Positions 1 through 9,367 of a DNA stretch of 64,000 nt are shown piece by piece. A program made the position numbers and the translations under genes. Source of the DNA: Saccopteryx bilineata (Eukaryota; Chordata; Mammalia; Chiroptera; Emballonuridae). Under the pieces are notes generated by a model. That model was not told the DNA's origin, did no database searches, and worked only from the letters and a program-made list of their open reading frames with translations. Position 1 is the stretch's first letter; each line of letters opens with the position of its first letter. The stretch lies in contig NC_089492.1 in NCBI RefSeq assembly GCF_036850765.1, positions 168,576,296 through 168,640,295 on the forward strand. Direction: 5' to 3'.

Positions 1-2934
1 TTCATATCGCTTCAGGCATATATGAACAAACAAGAGAGAGCCCAAGTGAACCACTTAACTTCCCACCTTAAGGAACTAGAAAAAGAAGAACAAAGACAAC
101 CCAAAACCAGCCGAAGAAAGGAGATAATAAAAATCAAAGCAGAAATAAATGATTTAGAGAACAGAAAAACTATAGAAAAAATTAATAGAACAAGGAGCTG
201 GTTCTTTGAAAAGATCAACAAAATTGACAAACCCTTGGCAAGACTTACCAAGGAAAAAAGAGAAAGAACTCATATAAACAAAATCCAAAATGAAAGAGGA
301 GAAATCACCACGGACACCGTAGATATACAAAGAATTATTGTAGAATACTATGAAAAACTTTATGCCACTAAATTCAACAACCTAGAAGAAATGGATAAAT
401 TCCTAGAACAATACAACCTTCCTAGACTGAGTCAAGAAGAAGCAGAAAGCCTAAACAGACCTATCAGTAGAGAAGAAATAGAAAAAACCATTAAAAACCT
501 CCCCAAAAATAAAAGTCCAGGCCCTGACGGCTATACCAGCGAATTTTATCAAACATTCAAAGAAGACTTGGTTCCTATTCTACTCAAAGTCTTCCAAAAA
601 ATTGAAGAAGAAGCAATACTTCCAAACACATTTTATGAGGCCAACATAACCCTCATACCAAAACCAGGCAAGGATGGCACAAAAAAAGAAAACTACAGAC
701 CAATATCTCTAATGAATACAGATGCTAAAATACTAAACAAAATACTAGCAAATCGAATACAACAACATATTAAAAAAATAATACATCATGATCAAGTGGG
801 ATTCATCCCAGAATCTCAAGGATGGTTCAACATACGTAAAACGGTTAATGTAATACACCATATCAACAAAACAAAGAACAAAAACCACATGATCTTATCA
901 ATAGACGCAGAAAAGGCTTTCGATAAAATACAACACAACTTTATGTTTAAGACTCTCAACAAAATGGGTATAGAAGGAAAATATCTCAACATGATAAAGG
1001 CCATATATGATAAACCATCAGCTAACATCATATTAAATGGCACTAAACTGAAGGCTTTCCCCCTTAAATCAGGAACAAGACAGGGTTGTCCACTCTCTCC
1101 ACTCTTATTTAATGTGGTACTAGAGGTTCTCGCCACAGCAATCAGACAAGACAAAGAAATAAAAGGCATCCATATCGGAAAAGAAGAAGTAAAGGTATCA
1201 CTTTTTGCAGATGATATGATCCTATACATCGAAAACCCCAAAGAATCCACAAAAAGACTACTAGAAACAATAAGCCAATACAGTAAGGTCGCAGGGTACA
1301 AAATTAACATACAGAAGTCAATAGCCTTTCTATATGCCAACAATGAAACAGCTGAGAAGGAACTCAAAAGAATAATCCCCTTCACGATTGCAACAAAAAA
1401 AATAAAATACTTAGGAATAAACATAACAAAGAATGTAAAGGACTTATATAATGAAAACTATAAACCATTGTTAAGGGAAATCGAAAACGATATAATGAGA
1501 TGGAAGAATATACCTTGTTCTTGGCTAGGAAGAATAAATATAATCAAGATGGCTATATTACCCAAAGCAATATACAAATTTAATGCAATTCCCATCAAAA
1601 TTCCAATGACATTTTTTAAAGAAATAGAGCAAAAAATCATCAGATTTATATGGAACTATAAAAAACCCCGAATAGCCAAAGCAATCCTAAAGAAAAAGAA
1701 TGAAGCTGGGGGCATAACAATACCTGACTTCAAACTCTATTATAGGGCCACGACAATCAAAACAGCATGGTATTGGCAGAAAAATAGACACTCAGACCAA
1801 TGGAACAGAATAGAAAGTCCAGAAATAAAACCACATATATATAGTCAAATAATTTTTGATAAAGGGGCCAACAACACACAATGGAGAAAAGAAAGCCTCT
1901 TCAATAAATGGTGCTGGGAAAACTGGAAAGCCACATGCAAAAGAATGAAACTGGACTACAGTCTCTCCCCCTGTACAAAAATTAACTCAAAATGGATCAA
2001 AGATCTAAACATAAGACCTGAAACAATTAAGTACATAGAAGAAGACATAGGTACTCAACTCATGGACCTGGGTTTTAAAGAGCATTTTATGAATTTGACT
2101 CCAATGGCAAGAGAAGTGAAGGCAAAAATTAATGAATGGGACTACATCAGACTAAGAAGTTTTTGCTCAGCAAGGGAAACTGATAACAAAATAAACAGAA
2201 AGCCAACTAAATGGGAAATGATATTTTCAAACAACAGCTCAGATAAGGGCCTAATATCCAAAATATACAAAGAACTCATAAAACTCAACAACAAACAAAC
2301 AAACAATCCAATAAAAAAATGGGAAGAGGATATGAATAGACACTTCTCCCAGGAAGAAATACAAATGGCCAACAGATATATGAAAAGATGCTCATCTTCT
2401 TTAGCTATTAGAGAAATGCAAATCAAAACGGCAATGAGATACCACCTCACACCTGTTCGATTAGCTGTTATTAGCAAGTCAGGTAATAGCAAATGTTGGA
2501 GAGGCTGTGGAGAAAAAGGAACCCTCATACACTGTTGGTGGGAATGTAAAGTAGTACAACCATTATGGAAGAAAGTATGGTGGTTCCTCAAAAAACTGAA
2601 AATAGAACTACCTTATGACCCAGCAATCCCTCTACTGGGTATATATCCCCAAAACTCAGAAACATTGATACGTAAAGACACATGCAGCCCCATGTTTATT
2701 GCAGCATTGTTCACAGTGGCCAGGACATGGAAACAACCAAAAAGCCCATCAATAGATGACTGGATAAAGAAGATGTGGCACATACACACTATGGAATACT
2801 ACTCAGCCATAAGAAATGATGACATCGGAACATTTACAGCAAAATGGTGGGATCTTGATAACATGATACGAAGCGAAATAAGTAAATCAGAAAAAAACAG
2901 GAACTGTATTATTCCATACGTAGGTGGGACATAA
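1..2934 (+). CDS. LINE-1 ORF2 reverse transcriptase, partial, uninterrupted
   Basis: The frame is open from base 1 (the first Met inside the window is at 22, but reading continues upstream) to TAA at 2932-2934. Counting from that Met, 970 residues are present; family ORF2 proteins are about 1,275 residues, so the endonuclease domain is off the left edge. Visible motifs: [12 protein letters not shown] near residue 165, [14 protein letters not shown] near residue 352, the catalytic FADDM at 1204-1218 (about residue 395), and the C-terminal Cys/His segment [14 protein letters not shown] at 2494-2535. ORF2p nicks target DNA and copies LINE-1 RNA by target-primed reverse transcription; it can also mobilise SINEs. 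All reverse transcriptase motifs I know are present, so the fragment looks recently functional. Confidence 0.95.
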   Translation, partial: FISLQAYMNKQERAQVNHLTSHLKELEKEEQRQPKTSRRKEIIKIKAEINDLENRKTIEKINRTRSWFFEKINKIDKPLARLTKEKRERTHINKIQNERGEITTDTVDIQRIIVEYYEKLYATKFNNLEEMDKFLEQYNLPRLSQEEAESLNRPISREEIEKTIKNLPKNKSPGPDGYTSEFYQTFKEDLVPILLKVFQKIEEEAILPNTFYEANITLIPKPGKDGTKKENYRPISLMNTDAKILNKILANRIQQHIKKIIHHDQVGFIPESQGWFNIRKTVNVIHHINKTKNKNHMILSIDAEKAFDKIQHNFMFKTLNKMGIEGKYLNMIKAIYDKPSANIILNGTKLKAFPLKSGTRQGCPLSPLLFNVVLEVLATAIRQDKEIKGIHIGKEEVKVSLFADDMILYIENPKESTKRLLETISQYSKVAGYKINIQKSIAFLYANNETAEKELKRIIPFTIATKKIKYLGINITKNVKDLYNENYKPLLREIENDIMRWKNIPCSWLGRINIIKMAILPKAIYKFNAIPIKIPMTFFKEIEQKIIRFIWNYKKPRIAKAILKKKNEAGGITIPDFKLYYRATTIKTAWYWQKNRHSDQWNRIESPEIKPHIYSQIIFDKGANNTQWRKESLFNKWCWENWKATCKRMKLDYSLSPCTKINSKWIKDLNIRPETIKYIEEDIGTQLMDLGFKEHFMNLTPMAREVKAKINEWDYIRLRSFCSARETDNKINRKPTKWEMIFSNNSSDKGLISKIYKELIKLNNKQTNNPIKKWEEDMNRHFSQEEIQMANRYMKRCSSSLAIREMQIKTAMRYHLTPVRLAVISKSGNSKCWRGCGEKGTLIHCWWECKVVQPLWKKVWWFLKKLKIELPYDPAIPLLGIYPQNSETLIRKDTCSPMFIAALFTVARTWKQPKSPSIDDWIKKMWHIHTMEYYSAIRNDDIGTFTAKWWDLDNMIRSEISKSEKNRNCIIPYVGGT

Positions 2935-2959
2935 TAGTGAAACTAAGAGACATTGATAA

Positions 2960-3150
2960 GAGTGTGGTGGTTACGGGGGGCAGGGGGGAATGGGAGAGGG
3001 ATAGGGGTTGGGAGGGGCACAAAGAAAATAAGATAGAAGGTGACAGAGGACAATCTGACTTTGGGTGGTGGGTATGCAACATAATTGAAAGACAAGATAA
3101 CCTGGACTTGTTATCTTTGAATATATGTATCCTGATTTATTGATGTCACC
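2960..3150 (+). other. LINE-1 3' UTR with G-rich polypurine tract
   Basis: After the ORF2 stop, 2967-3021 holds closely spaced runs of three to six G (ACGGGGGGCAGGGGGGAATG and onward), a known feature of LINE-1 3' UTRs that can form G-quadruplexes. The UTR ends in AATAAA-like text at 3163 and an A-rich tail. Confidence 0.8.
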
Positions 3151-3261
3151 CCATTAAAAAATAAAATTATAAAAAAAAAAAAAAGAAATAAAGCAAAATC
3201 CTTGTTTTGCAAGTTTTTCTACTGCTCTATGGTCCTGGTGGCTCATTACAAAGCTCTAGAG

Positions 3262-3396
3262 CAGTGGTTCTCAACCTATGGGTCGCGACCCCGGCAGGGG
3301 TCAAACGACCAAAACACAGGGGTCGCCTAAAGCCATCGGAAATACATATTTTATTTAAAAATGTATTGTATAATAAATATGTATTTTCCGATGATC
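3262..3396 (+). mobile_element. hAT MITE fragment, SPIN/URR-like
   Basis: It opens with CAGTGGTTCTCAACC followed by GGGTCGCGACCCC, GGGGTCGCCTAAAGCC and an internal inverted repeat (GGAAATACATATTTTATT against ATAAATATGTATTTTCC at 3375-3390). The opening matches what I recall of SPIN ('Space Invaders') and related short hAT elements of bats. The expected right terminal repeat ending AACCACTG is absent, so the element is 3'-truncated and no 8-bp target duplication can be checked. Confidence 0.65.
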
Positions 3397-3399
3397 TGA

Positions 3400-4689
3400 G
3401 TGTCAGAACAGAGGAAGCAATTGACAGGTGTTACGGAGGCCTTTCTGAGGGAGATACCTGAGCTCAGCCCAGAATGTCAGGGCACGCTCCCCTGTTCCCC
3501 TCCTTCTCAACCACTCACAGCCACTCTCTCACAATACATGTTATCTACTAAAGCCAGCAGTGTTTACAAAGCCTCAGGAGTCTTTGTGCATGTAAATTTA
3601 AAAAATAATCATAATAGCAGCTTATCTCCTATCCTACTTCCAACCACAGTCATCCACAGATCTGTGGATGCCAAATACGTTGCCAAATAATTTTGTTCAC
3701 TCATAAAATTATCTACCTACCTCTTCCACTGCTGCTTAAAAAGAAACAGAGAAGAAAACCAAAGTTCTCCTCAAGTCTCCCCTATGTCTCCCCATATTGC
3801 CATGTGAGCAGCCAAAATCCAAATAATTCTTGCAGGCCAATCTTCCTATCCCTACCCACATCCTGTTGTCACCCAGGCCCTTCCTACCATTCTTATTTTG
3901 CTTTATGTGAGACTTGAAACCCTGGCCAGGGATCCTTTTTCAATATTCAAGACAATAAAATATTAAATGGAGTGATCAATAACATAGTGTAAGGTGCCCA
4001 AGTGACTCCCAGAAAAGGCCTAAGTATCTAAATCAATACCATAAGCCCCAGACAAAAATACCCTCACCATTCTCGCTTAAGCCAAGAAAAGCTGCACTGA
4101 CAAAAATAATTGCTTACTCAGAACCTTCTGTGACCAAGATGACAGAAGAAAGTGAAGCTTCTACAGACCTGTCATGGGTCAGATCCAAGGTAAGTATCTG
4201 GCCATATGCAAACTAAAGGAAGCAGATCTTGGCTCAACAGAAAGAAAGAAGTTAAACCTGCTAAGAATAACTATACTGCTGGGGGGCAGAGACTAGTTTA
4301 AGCCCCTGTAACCCTTGTGGCAGGTAATTTGGAGATTACATATATGTATATATCTAAAAATACATCTCTTTGATGCAGCAATTCCTTATTATGTGCTCTT
4401 CAAGTGTCCTGTCATGCCTCTCTTTGCAAACCCTCATCCCACCTGTACCCGCCCATCTCCAGGTTGCTATCTGTTTTCCCCATGGCCCTGGAAAGCCAGA
4501 TGGAAGGAGACCCTCTCAGTCTAAACAAACAATCCTGACACCAAGGATTGCGAGTATCCCGAAATATTTAAGTTTTTTGAAGCTTGTTTCAGATTTTAAA
4601 ACACTTTAAACTTCAGAAACAATTAAGGAACTAACAGGACTGGATGAGTAAATTAGGCTCCAGCTATAAGGTTGAATGTGGTATAGCCA
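3400..4689. other. Unassigned intronic DNA
   Basis: No transposon, RNA gene or exon of TBC1D8 could be recognised here. It is mixed-composition DNA with pyrimidine-rich stretches near 3720-3850. A short plus-strand ORF ending at an AAG/GTAAGT donor-like site (4139-4189) is noted and rejected below. Confidence 0.5.
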
Positions 4690-4693
4690 TTAA

Positions 4694-4942
4694 CCCTTTA
4701 TGCCTCATGTTCCACTGACTGAAATGGTAGTGGCTTGGGAGTCATTTATATCCTACTGCTCAGGGTCATTGCCAAGGTCTGATTTTTCACAAATGTCTGT
4801 CTGCCTTCTGAGGGAACGTGTTGCCACGTGGTGCACAGAGTTAGTCATTGCTGCAGATGCCGGTGGTCAAAAAGTGATGTGAATTTTCAGAAATTTTCTG
4901 AAAAACCAAATTTCAAATTTTTCAGCCTCCAGCATAAATGTA
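4694..4942. mobile_element. Candidate piggyBac-type MITE
   Basis: A TTAA at 4690-4693 is followed by CCCTTTATGCCTCATG, and the other end reads AGCATAAATGTA before a second TTAA (4943-4946). The ends are imperfect inverted repeats (CCCTTTATGC against GCATAAATG), and the TTAA duplication fits piggyBac transposition. The 249-bp length fits non-autonomous piggyBac elements. No coding capacity. The call rests only on ends and target site. Confidence 0.45.
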
Positions 4943-4946
4943 TTAA

Positions 4947-6450
4947 GAACCACACTGTTATCATTGTGGTTTCCAGGTGCTCCAGGGGCCCTGGTCAGCT
5001 GTCAGTGTCCTGGCTATAGGAACTGAGCAGAGTCTCCACTCTGACAACTCCCCAGAAGCCAGTCTAGTGAGGAGACAAAAACCCAAATATCCCCACCAAA
5101 AGCCCCAAATTCAGAGTGAAACCAACTCTTTTGCCTGGGCAGAGTGAGAGGAGAAAAATGGTGAAGAAATGGGAGAAAAGGCTTCTACCCCTGACATGCC
5201 ATGTGCAGTCCAGCAGCATACCAATCCTCTCTTCAGTCTCCAAAACACAAATTAAAAAGTCATACTCACTATGTTAGTACAAATAACATAGGGTAGTTTC
5301 TGGGGTGATGATGTCCAAGCATGAGCAAGCTGAGGAGAAACACCCAACACCCAAGCCAAACCCTGGGAAGCCACAGAAGGAAAAATAAGAATGAGGTACT
5401 CAAGAAATTCTGTCCTACGAGAAAATGGAACACTTAAGGAAGCAAAGGACATTCTCTCAACTGCTTCATGGTCCCAAATATGAATAAAGAGCATGAATAA
5501 AACACAAGTTAAGAGGAGAATGGTGAAATAACAGAGATGAGAAGGGAAATTAAAGACCTGTGGAAAGGAGCTAAGGATAGAAACAACCAGACAACAAAAT
5601 TAGTAAATAAGTTCAAAGCAGCAAAGTGTGAAATACACAGCTGAAAACAATTATTAACTTAGACAAAGGGTTATGAACAGCATGGAGAGTGCAACTAAAA
5701 AAGACAAGAAAATTGGAGAAAAACAAACAGCAGACCACAGCTATCCAACACAAAGTGTTCTTGATGTGGAGAGTCCAGTAAGTGGGACACACACTTCAAA
5801 AACATAATACATATACAGAATGCTATAAGAAAAATTCCCGACAGAGTTAAACAAATCAATCTGCACAGGGAAAAAAGCACATCAAGTTCCAGAAAAATTT
5901 AACACAACATGCTCAAGGCAATAACAAATTGTAACCACATCACTAAACTTCAATAGACAGTTACATGCACAAAAAGTGCATAACTCAAAAGGGAAGGGAA
6001 ATCAGATCAGCCTAAGATTTCCCTCACTGCCACGTAAAATACTGCAAGACCCCAGAGCGACAGCCACCAAGCTCTAGAATGTGGCCAGAGTATCATGACC
6101 AGCCAAGCAAGTCCAAAAGCAAGGGTGGAACATTTGCAAATGGAAATCACTACTAGGGGAAGAAAACAGGAATCTACCCAATTAAGAGATGAGCCAACAT
6201 AAAAATACCTGAGTAAAAGCATTAAATTAATTTAAATAGAAAACTGAGTCAGACAATGATGGAAAGCATGGTTCAGAACAGAACAGGAATTACAATGTAA
6301 AATTAATAATGAAACTTTTAAAATGAGAAGTTAGAGAAGCAGGGAGAAGGATAAGAAAGCTGGTCTCCTTGTTCTTCAGGATGGGGAATCAATGAGCATT
6401 GTTAAAATAAAATATTTTTCTATATAATGCTTTCAAAAATCTATTCAACA
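4947..6450. other. Unassigned intronic DNA, A-rich
   Basis: A purine-rich segment (5500-6360) has the base composition of an old LINE-1 or HAL1 ORF1 in plus orientation, but no reading frame or motif could be confirmed. Nothing else recognised. Confidence 0.4.
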
Positions 6451-6465
6451 TTAAATGAATCTTTT

Positions 6466-6780
6466 TTGTGGGTGTGTGAGAGGGACAGACAGGAAAGGAA
6501 GGGAAAGAGATGAGAAGCATCAAGTCTTTGTTGTGGCACCTTAGTTGTTCACTGATTGCTTTCTCATATGGGCCTTGATTGGGGGGCTACAGCAGAGTGA
6601 GTGACCTCTTGCTCAAGCCAGTGACCCCGCACTCAAGCTGGTGAGCCCATGCTCAAGCCAGATGAGCCCATGCTTAAGCCAGATGAGCCAATGCTCAAGC
6701 CAGAGACCTTGGGGTTTCGAATCTATGTCCTCTGAGTCCCAGTCTGATGCTCTATCCACTGTGCCACTGCCTGGTCAGGC
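6466..6780 (-). mobile_element. tRNA-derived SINE, GCCTGACCAGG type
   Basis: On the minus strand it starts GCCTGACCAGGCAGTGGC (plus 6763-6780), with repeated 'GCTTGAGC' units in the body and a pyrimidine-rich tail that reads as A/G-rich near 6475-6510 on the plus strand. Flanking TGAATCTTTT at 6456-6465 and 6786-6795 is the target duplication. Confidence 0.85.
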
Positions 6781-7095
6781 TTATGTGAATCTTTTAGAGA
6801 ATAGGTTCTCTTGTGCTAAAGAAACATTTATTTGCAGTTTATGTTTCTTTGGTTTCATTGTAGCTTCTTTTATTTTACTGAAATCAAGTAAAAAATTAAT
6901 ACTTTTATGAGAAAACAGCATTGTCAGACAAGTTTCATTTTTATAAGTCACTTCTATCCCTCTCCATTGCTATCCTTGTACCTGCCTAAATATTGATACA
7001 TTATAATATTATCCAAAATGATGTGAGCCTAGTGTGACGAGAGGTCGGTCACCTGGAGAGGTGAGGATGTAGAACCAGAGATCATTTCTTCTTTG

Positions 7096-7443
7096 TTTTT
7101 TGGGTTTTTTTCTTTTTCTAAGTGAAAGGAGGGGAGATAGACAGAATCCCACATGCACCCCAACTGGGATCCACTCAGCAATCCCCCATTTGGGGCCATG
7201 CTCACAACCGAGCTACTTTTAGTGCCTGAGGCAGAGGCTCCGTGGAGCCATCCTCAGAACCTAGGGCTGACGCACTCTAACCAACAGAGCCACTGGCTGC
7301 AGGAGGAGAAGAGAGAGAAGCACGAGAGGGGAGGGGTGGAGAAGCAGATGGTCACTTCTCCTGCATGCCCTGACCAGGAATTGAACCCGGGACATTCACA
7401 CATATGGCCAATGCTCTACCACTGAACCAACTGGCCAAAGTCA
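7096..7443 (-). mobile_element. tRNA-derived SINE, GCCCTGGCCGG type, diverged
   Basis: Reverse complement of the SINE: the B-box region TTGAACCCGGGACATTC (plus 7380) and terminal CCAACTGGCCAAAG mark the head; an A-tail complement lies at 7096-7118. A 15-bp duplication ATCATTTCTTCTTTG at 7081-7095 and 7444-7458 flanks it. Confidence 0.85.
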
Positions 7444-7459
7444 ATCATTTCTTCTTTGT

Positions 7460-8300
7460 ACCTTTCAGTGTTAACTGATGTCTTTGTATTGAGCATGTAC
7501 ATTTTTATCATTTTATGCAAATACAAACTGGTTTATCTTAAATTAAAAAGCGAAACAAACTGGGCTAGAAAATGACACATGCCAAAGACCTTAACAGCAG
7601 TTAGTATTGGATGGTGGATTTGGATGACAATTTTCTCCTTTTCACTAATCTGTATTTTTCCCAACATTGTTAAAGAATGCAAGGTGATACTGAAAGTCTA
7701 CAGTAGTTAGTAGAATGTTAAGAGGAAAAACAAATCAAAATAATCTGTGGGTACTTGCAAAAATGTTGGCAGAAGAATGATTCCCAAAGGATAAAGAGTT
7801 ATAGATTATTGGTTTTTCCTTCTGTCTTACATATTTTTTAATTTCTGGAAGGTGAACATTTATTAGTTGTATAATTAAAAATACACCTCTTGGTTTCAGT
7901 TGTTAATAGAAGGGCTTCTCAGATGAGAGAATCCTGAGCCCTGAGGCACTTGAGTGTAGGGGAGAGCACTGGTGGTTGCCTGCAGGAAGGGCTGGCCCTA
8001 GATGGGCAGGATGAGAAAGTGATACCTAAATCACCATAGGGCTCAGCAGCCTAATGACTCAGGGCCTATACGGAACAAAGAGGAGAAGGCTGCCCATGTC
8101 AGACACAGCCATCAGATGTTTCCCCCGTCACAACAGGTATATGTCCCAGGGACACATTTATGTAGAGATTAAGAAGCGAATGGCTCAAATCACGGTCAAC
8201 AATATACAGCAGCTTGGAACAACACACCACTCAAAAGCCTGACAGGCCCCAGCTAAACTGCCCAAGCTTATTGTCTGTATGTGCTTTTGATGGTTAAAGA
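7460..8300. other. Unassigned intronic DNA
   Basis: No repeat family or exon recognised. A plus-strand ORF of 62 codons at 8054-8242 has no recognisable motif. Confidence 0.4.
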
Positions 8301-8310
8301 AAAAGAAAAG

Positions 8311-8428
8311 AGCCCTGGCCCAGTGGCTTAATGAATAAACTGTCAACCTGGCATGCCAGAGGTCATGGATTCAACCCTCAGTCTGGGTATATACAAGAAG
8401 CAATCAATGGAATAATTAAGTGAAACAA

Positions 8429-8460
<32 letters not shown>

Positions 8461-8505
8461 TCCTACCACCCCCTCTCCCAAATCAACGGAAATTTTTTTT
8501 TAAAG
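8311..8505 (+). mobile_element. tRNA-derived SINE, short older subtype
   Basis: The head AGCCCTGGCCCAGTGGCTTA and B-box-like GGATTCAACCC are followed by GAAGCAATCAATGGAATAA, a (CT)n tract at 8431-8460 and an A/T-rich end. It is shorter and more diverged than the GCCCTGGCCGG copies elsewhere. It ends about 160 bp from the TBC1D8 exon, on the downstream-intron side. Confidence 0.75.
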
Positions 8506-8663
8506 TTTAGAAAAGCAGATGAGGGTCTAGCAGAAGTGACCGCCAAGCTCCACCAGCACGCAGATACTCAGAATGTTCACACCTTAGGTTAGAAGGTTCC
8601 AACTAGAACAAAACTCACCCGTGGCTATGGCCCAGTAAACATCAGATCAACTCAGTAACTCAC

Positions 8664-8774
8664 CACATGCGATAGGAGAATAAACCTGATACCCAGGAAC
8701 TTGAAGCAGAATTCGAAATGGAGCCACTCGTGCACTGGAATCCAGCACTGCATCCAGAGCGCCTACCAGGCGAC
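8664..8774 (-). CDS. TBC1D8: TBC1D8 internal coding exon (N-terminal region)
   Basis: Read on the minus strand, a T/C-rich tract ending in TTTTGAAG (plus 8775 upward) precedes an open segment of 111 nt that ends at a GTGAGT donor (plus 8658-8663). The exon starts and ends in phase 1 and encodes 36 full codons, including [26 protein letters not shown] and VYSPIACG. From memory this matches the N-terminal part of TBC1D8, upstream of its GRAM and TBC domains; paralogues TBC1D8B and TBC1D9 have similar but less matching residues (for example VGTLD instead of VGALD). TBC1D8 is a predicted Rab GTPase-activating protein of membrane traffic. One residue, Tyr before QVYSPIACG, differs from the Ser I recall in human. 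No other exon of the gene is visible: the next exon lies left of base 1, and the first exon lies beyond 64000. Confidence 0.88.
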
Positions 8775-9367
8775 CTTCAAAAGAAAAAGAAAGTGCACCT
8801 CTGAGCACAGGGACTAACCCAGCCAAAGCAACCAACCTGCTCAGATTTTGAATTTAAAAATCCAGCAGATTTATCCAGCAGATGGTGTTTAGAAGCCTTC
8901 AATCATCTATAGTTCAGGAGCAAACCAGTAAGGAGGCAAAAACTGAGCAGCCTAAGGAATAATTGTCATAAAAATACATTCACCCTTTCTTCCTTCTTTT
9001 TCTAAAGTGATTGAATGGGACAGATCAAGGTCGTTTTAGGGCTAGGGTATATGGACAATTGGAGCCTGGATAACATAAAGAAGGTAACTGCCATGGAGGA
9101 AATAGTGGTAGCAAGAGAAGGATTGATCAGGTAAATAAATAGATTAAGAAAAACTAAGGTGAACAATTTTTTACAATGAAAAGGAGGACAAAAATAAATT
9201 GAAGAAAACAATATCGTAAATAAAAGAAACATTTTATTCATTTCAACAATACACTATAATATGATAAATGCATAATAAAAACATTTGTAATATTTTACCT
9301 TGTAATTATGCTTACATGCCTATTAATTTTTAATAATTGTAAGAAAAAAGTACTCATTTAGATAATA

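Larger units (their letters stand above)
1..3190 (+). mobile_element. LINE-1, 3' portion, young, cut by window edge
   Basis: This is the 3' part of a LINE-1: the ORF2 frame is open to base 1, followed by a G-rich 3' UTR (2935-3150) and an A-rich tail (3156-3190). The left end lies outside the window, so length, 5' truncation and target-site duplication cannot be judged. Nearly 3 kb without a stop codon marks it as much younger than the LINE-1 at 13749-20004. It lies in the intron downstream of the TBC1D8 exon, in sense orientation to the plus strand and antisense to the gene. Confidence 0.95.

Noticed and set aside
816..1424. 202-codon minus-strand ORF
   Set aside because: Shadow of LINE-1 ORF2 on the opposite strand; A-rich coding DNA rarely has antisense stops.
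4139..4189. Possible first coding exon: ATG, 17 codons and an AAG/GTAAGT donor on the plus strand
   Set aside because: It is on the opposite strand to TBC1D8, the peptide is not recognised and no second exon or promoter is visible. Donor-like sites occur by chance at this scale.
5500..6360. Old LINE-1/HAL1 ORF1
   Set aside because: Base composition is suggestive, but no frame or conserved motif could be confirmed.
8054..8242. 62-codon plus-strand ORF next to the TBC1D8 exon
   Set aside because: No motif, no splice context and antisense to the gene; most likely chance.
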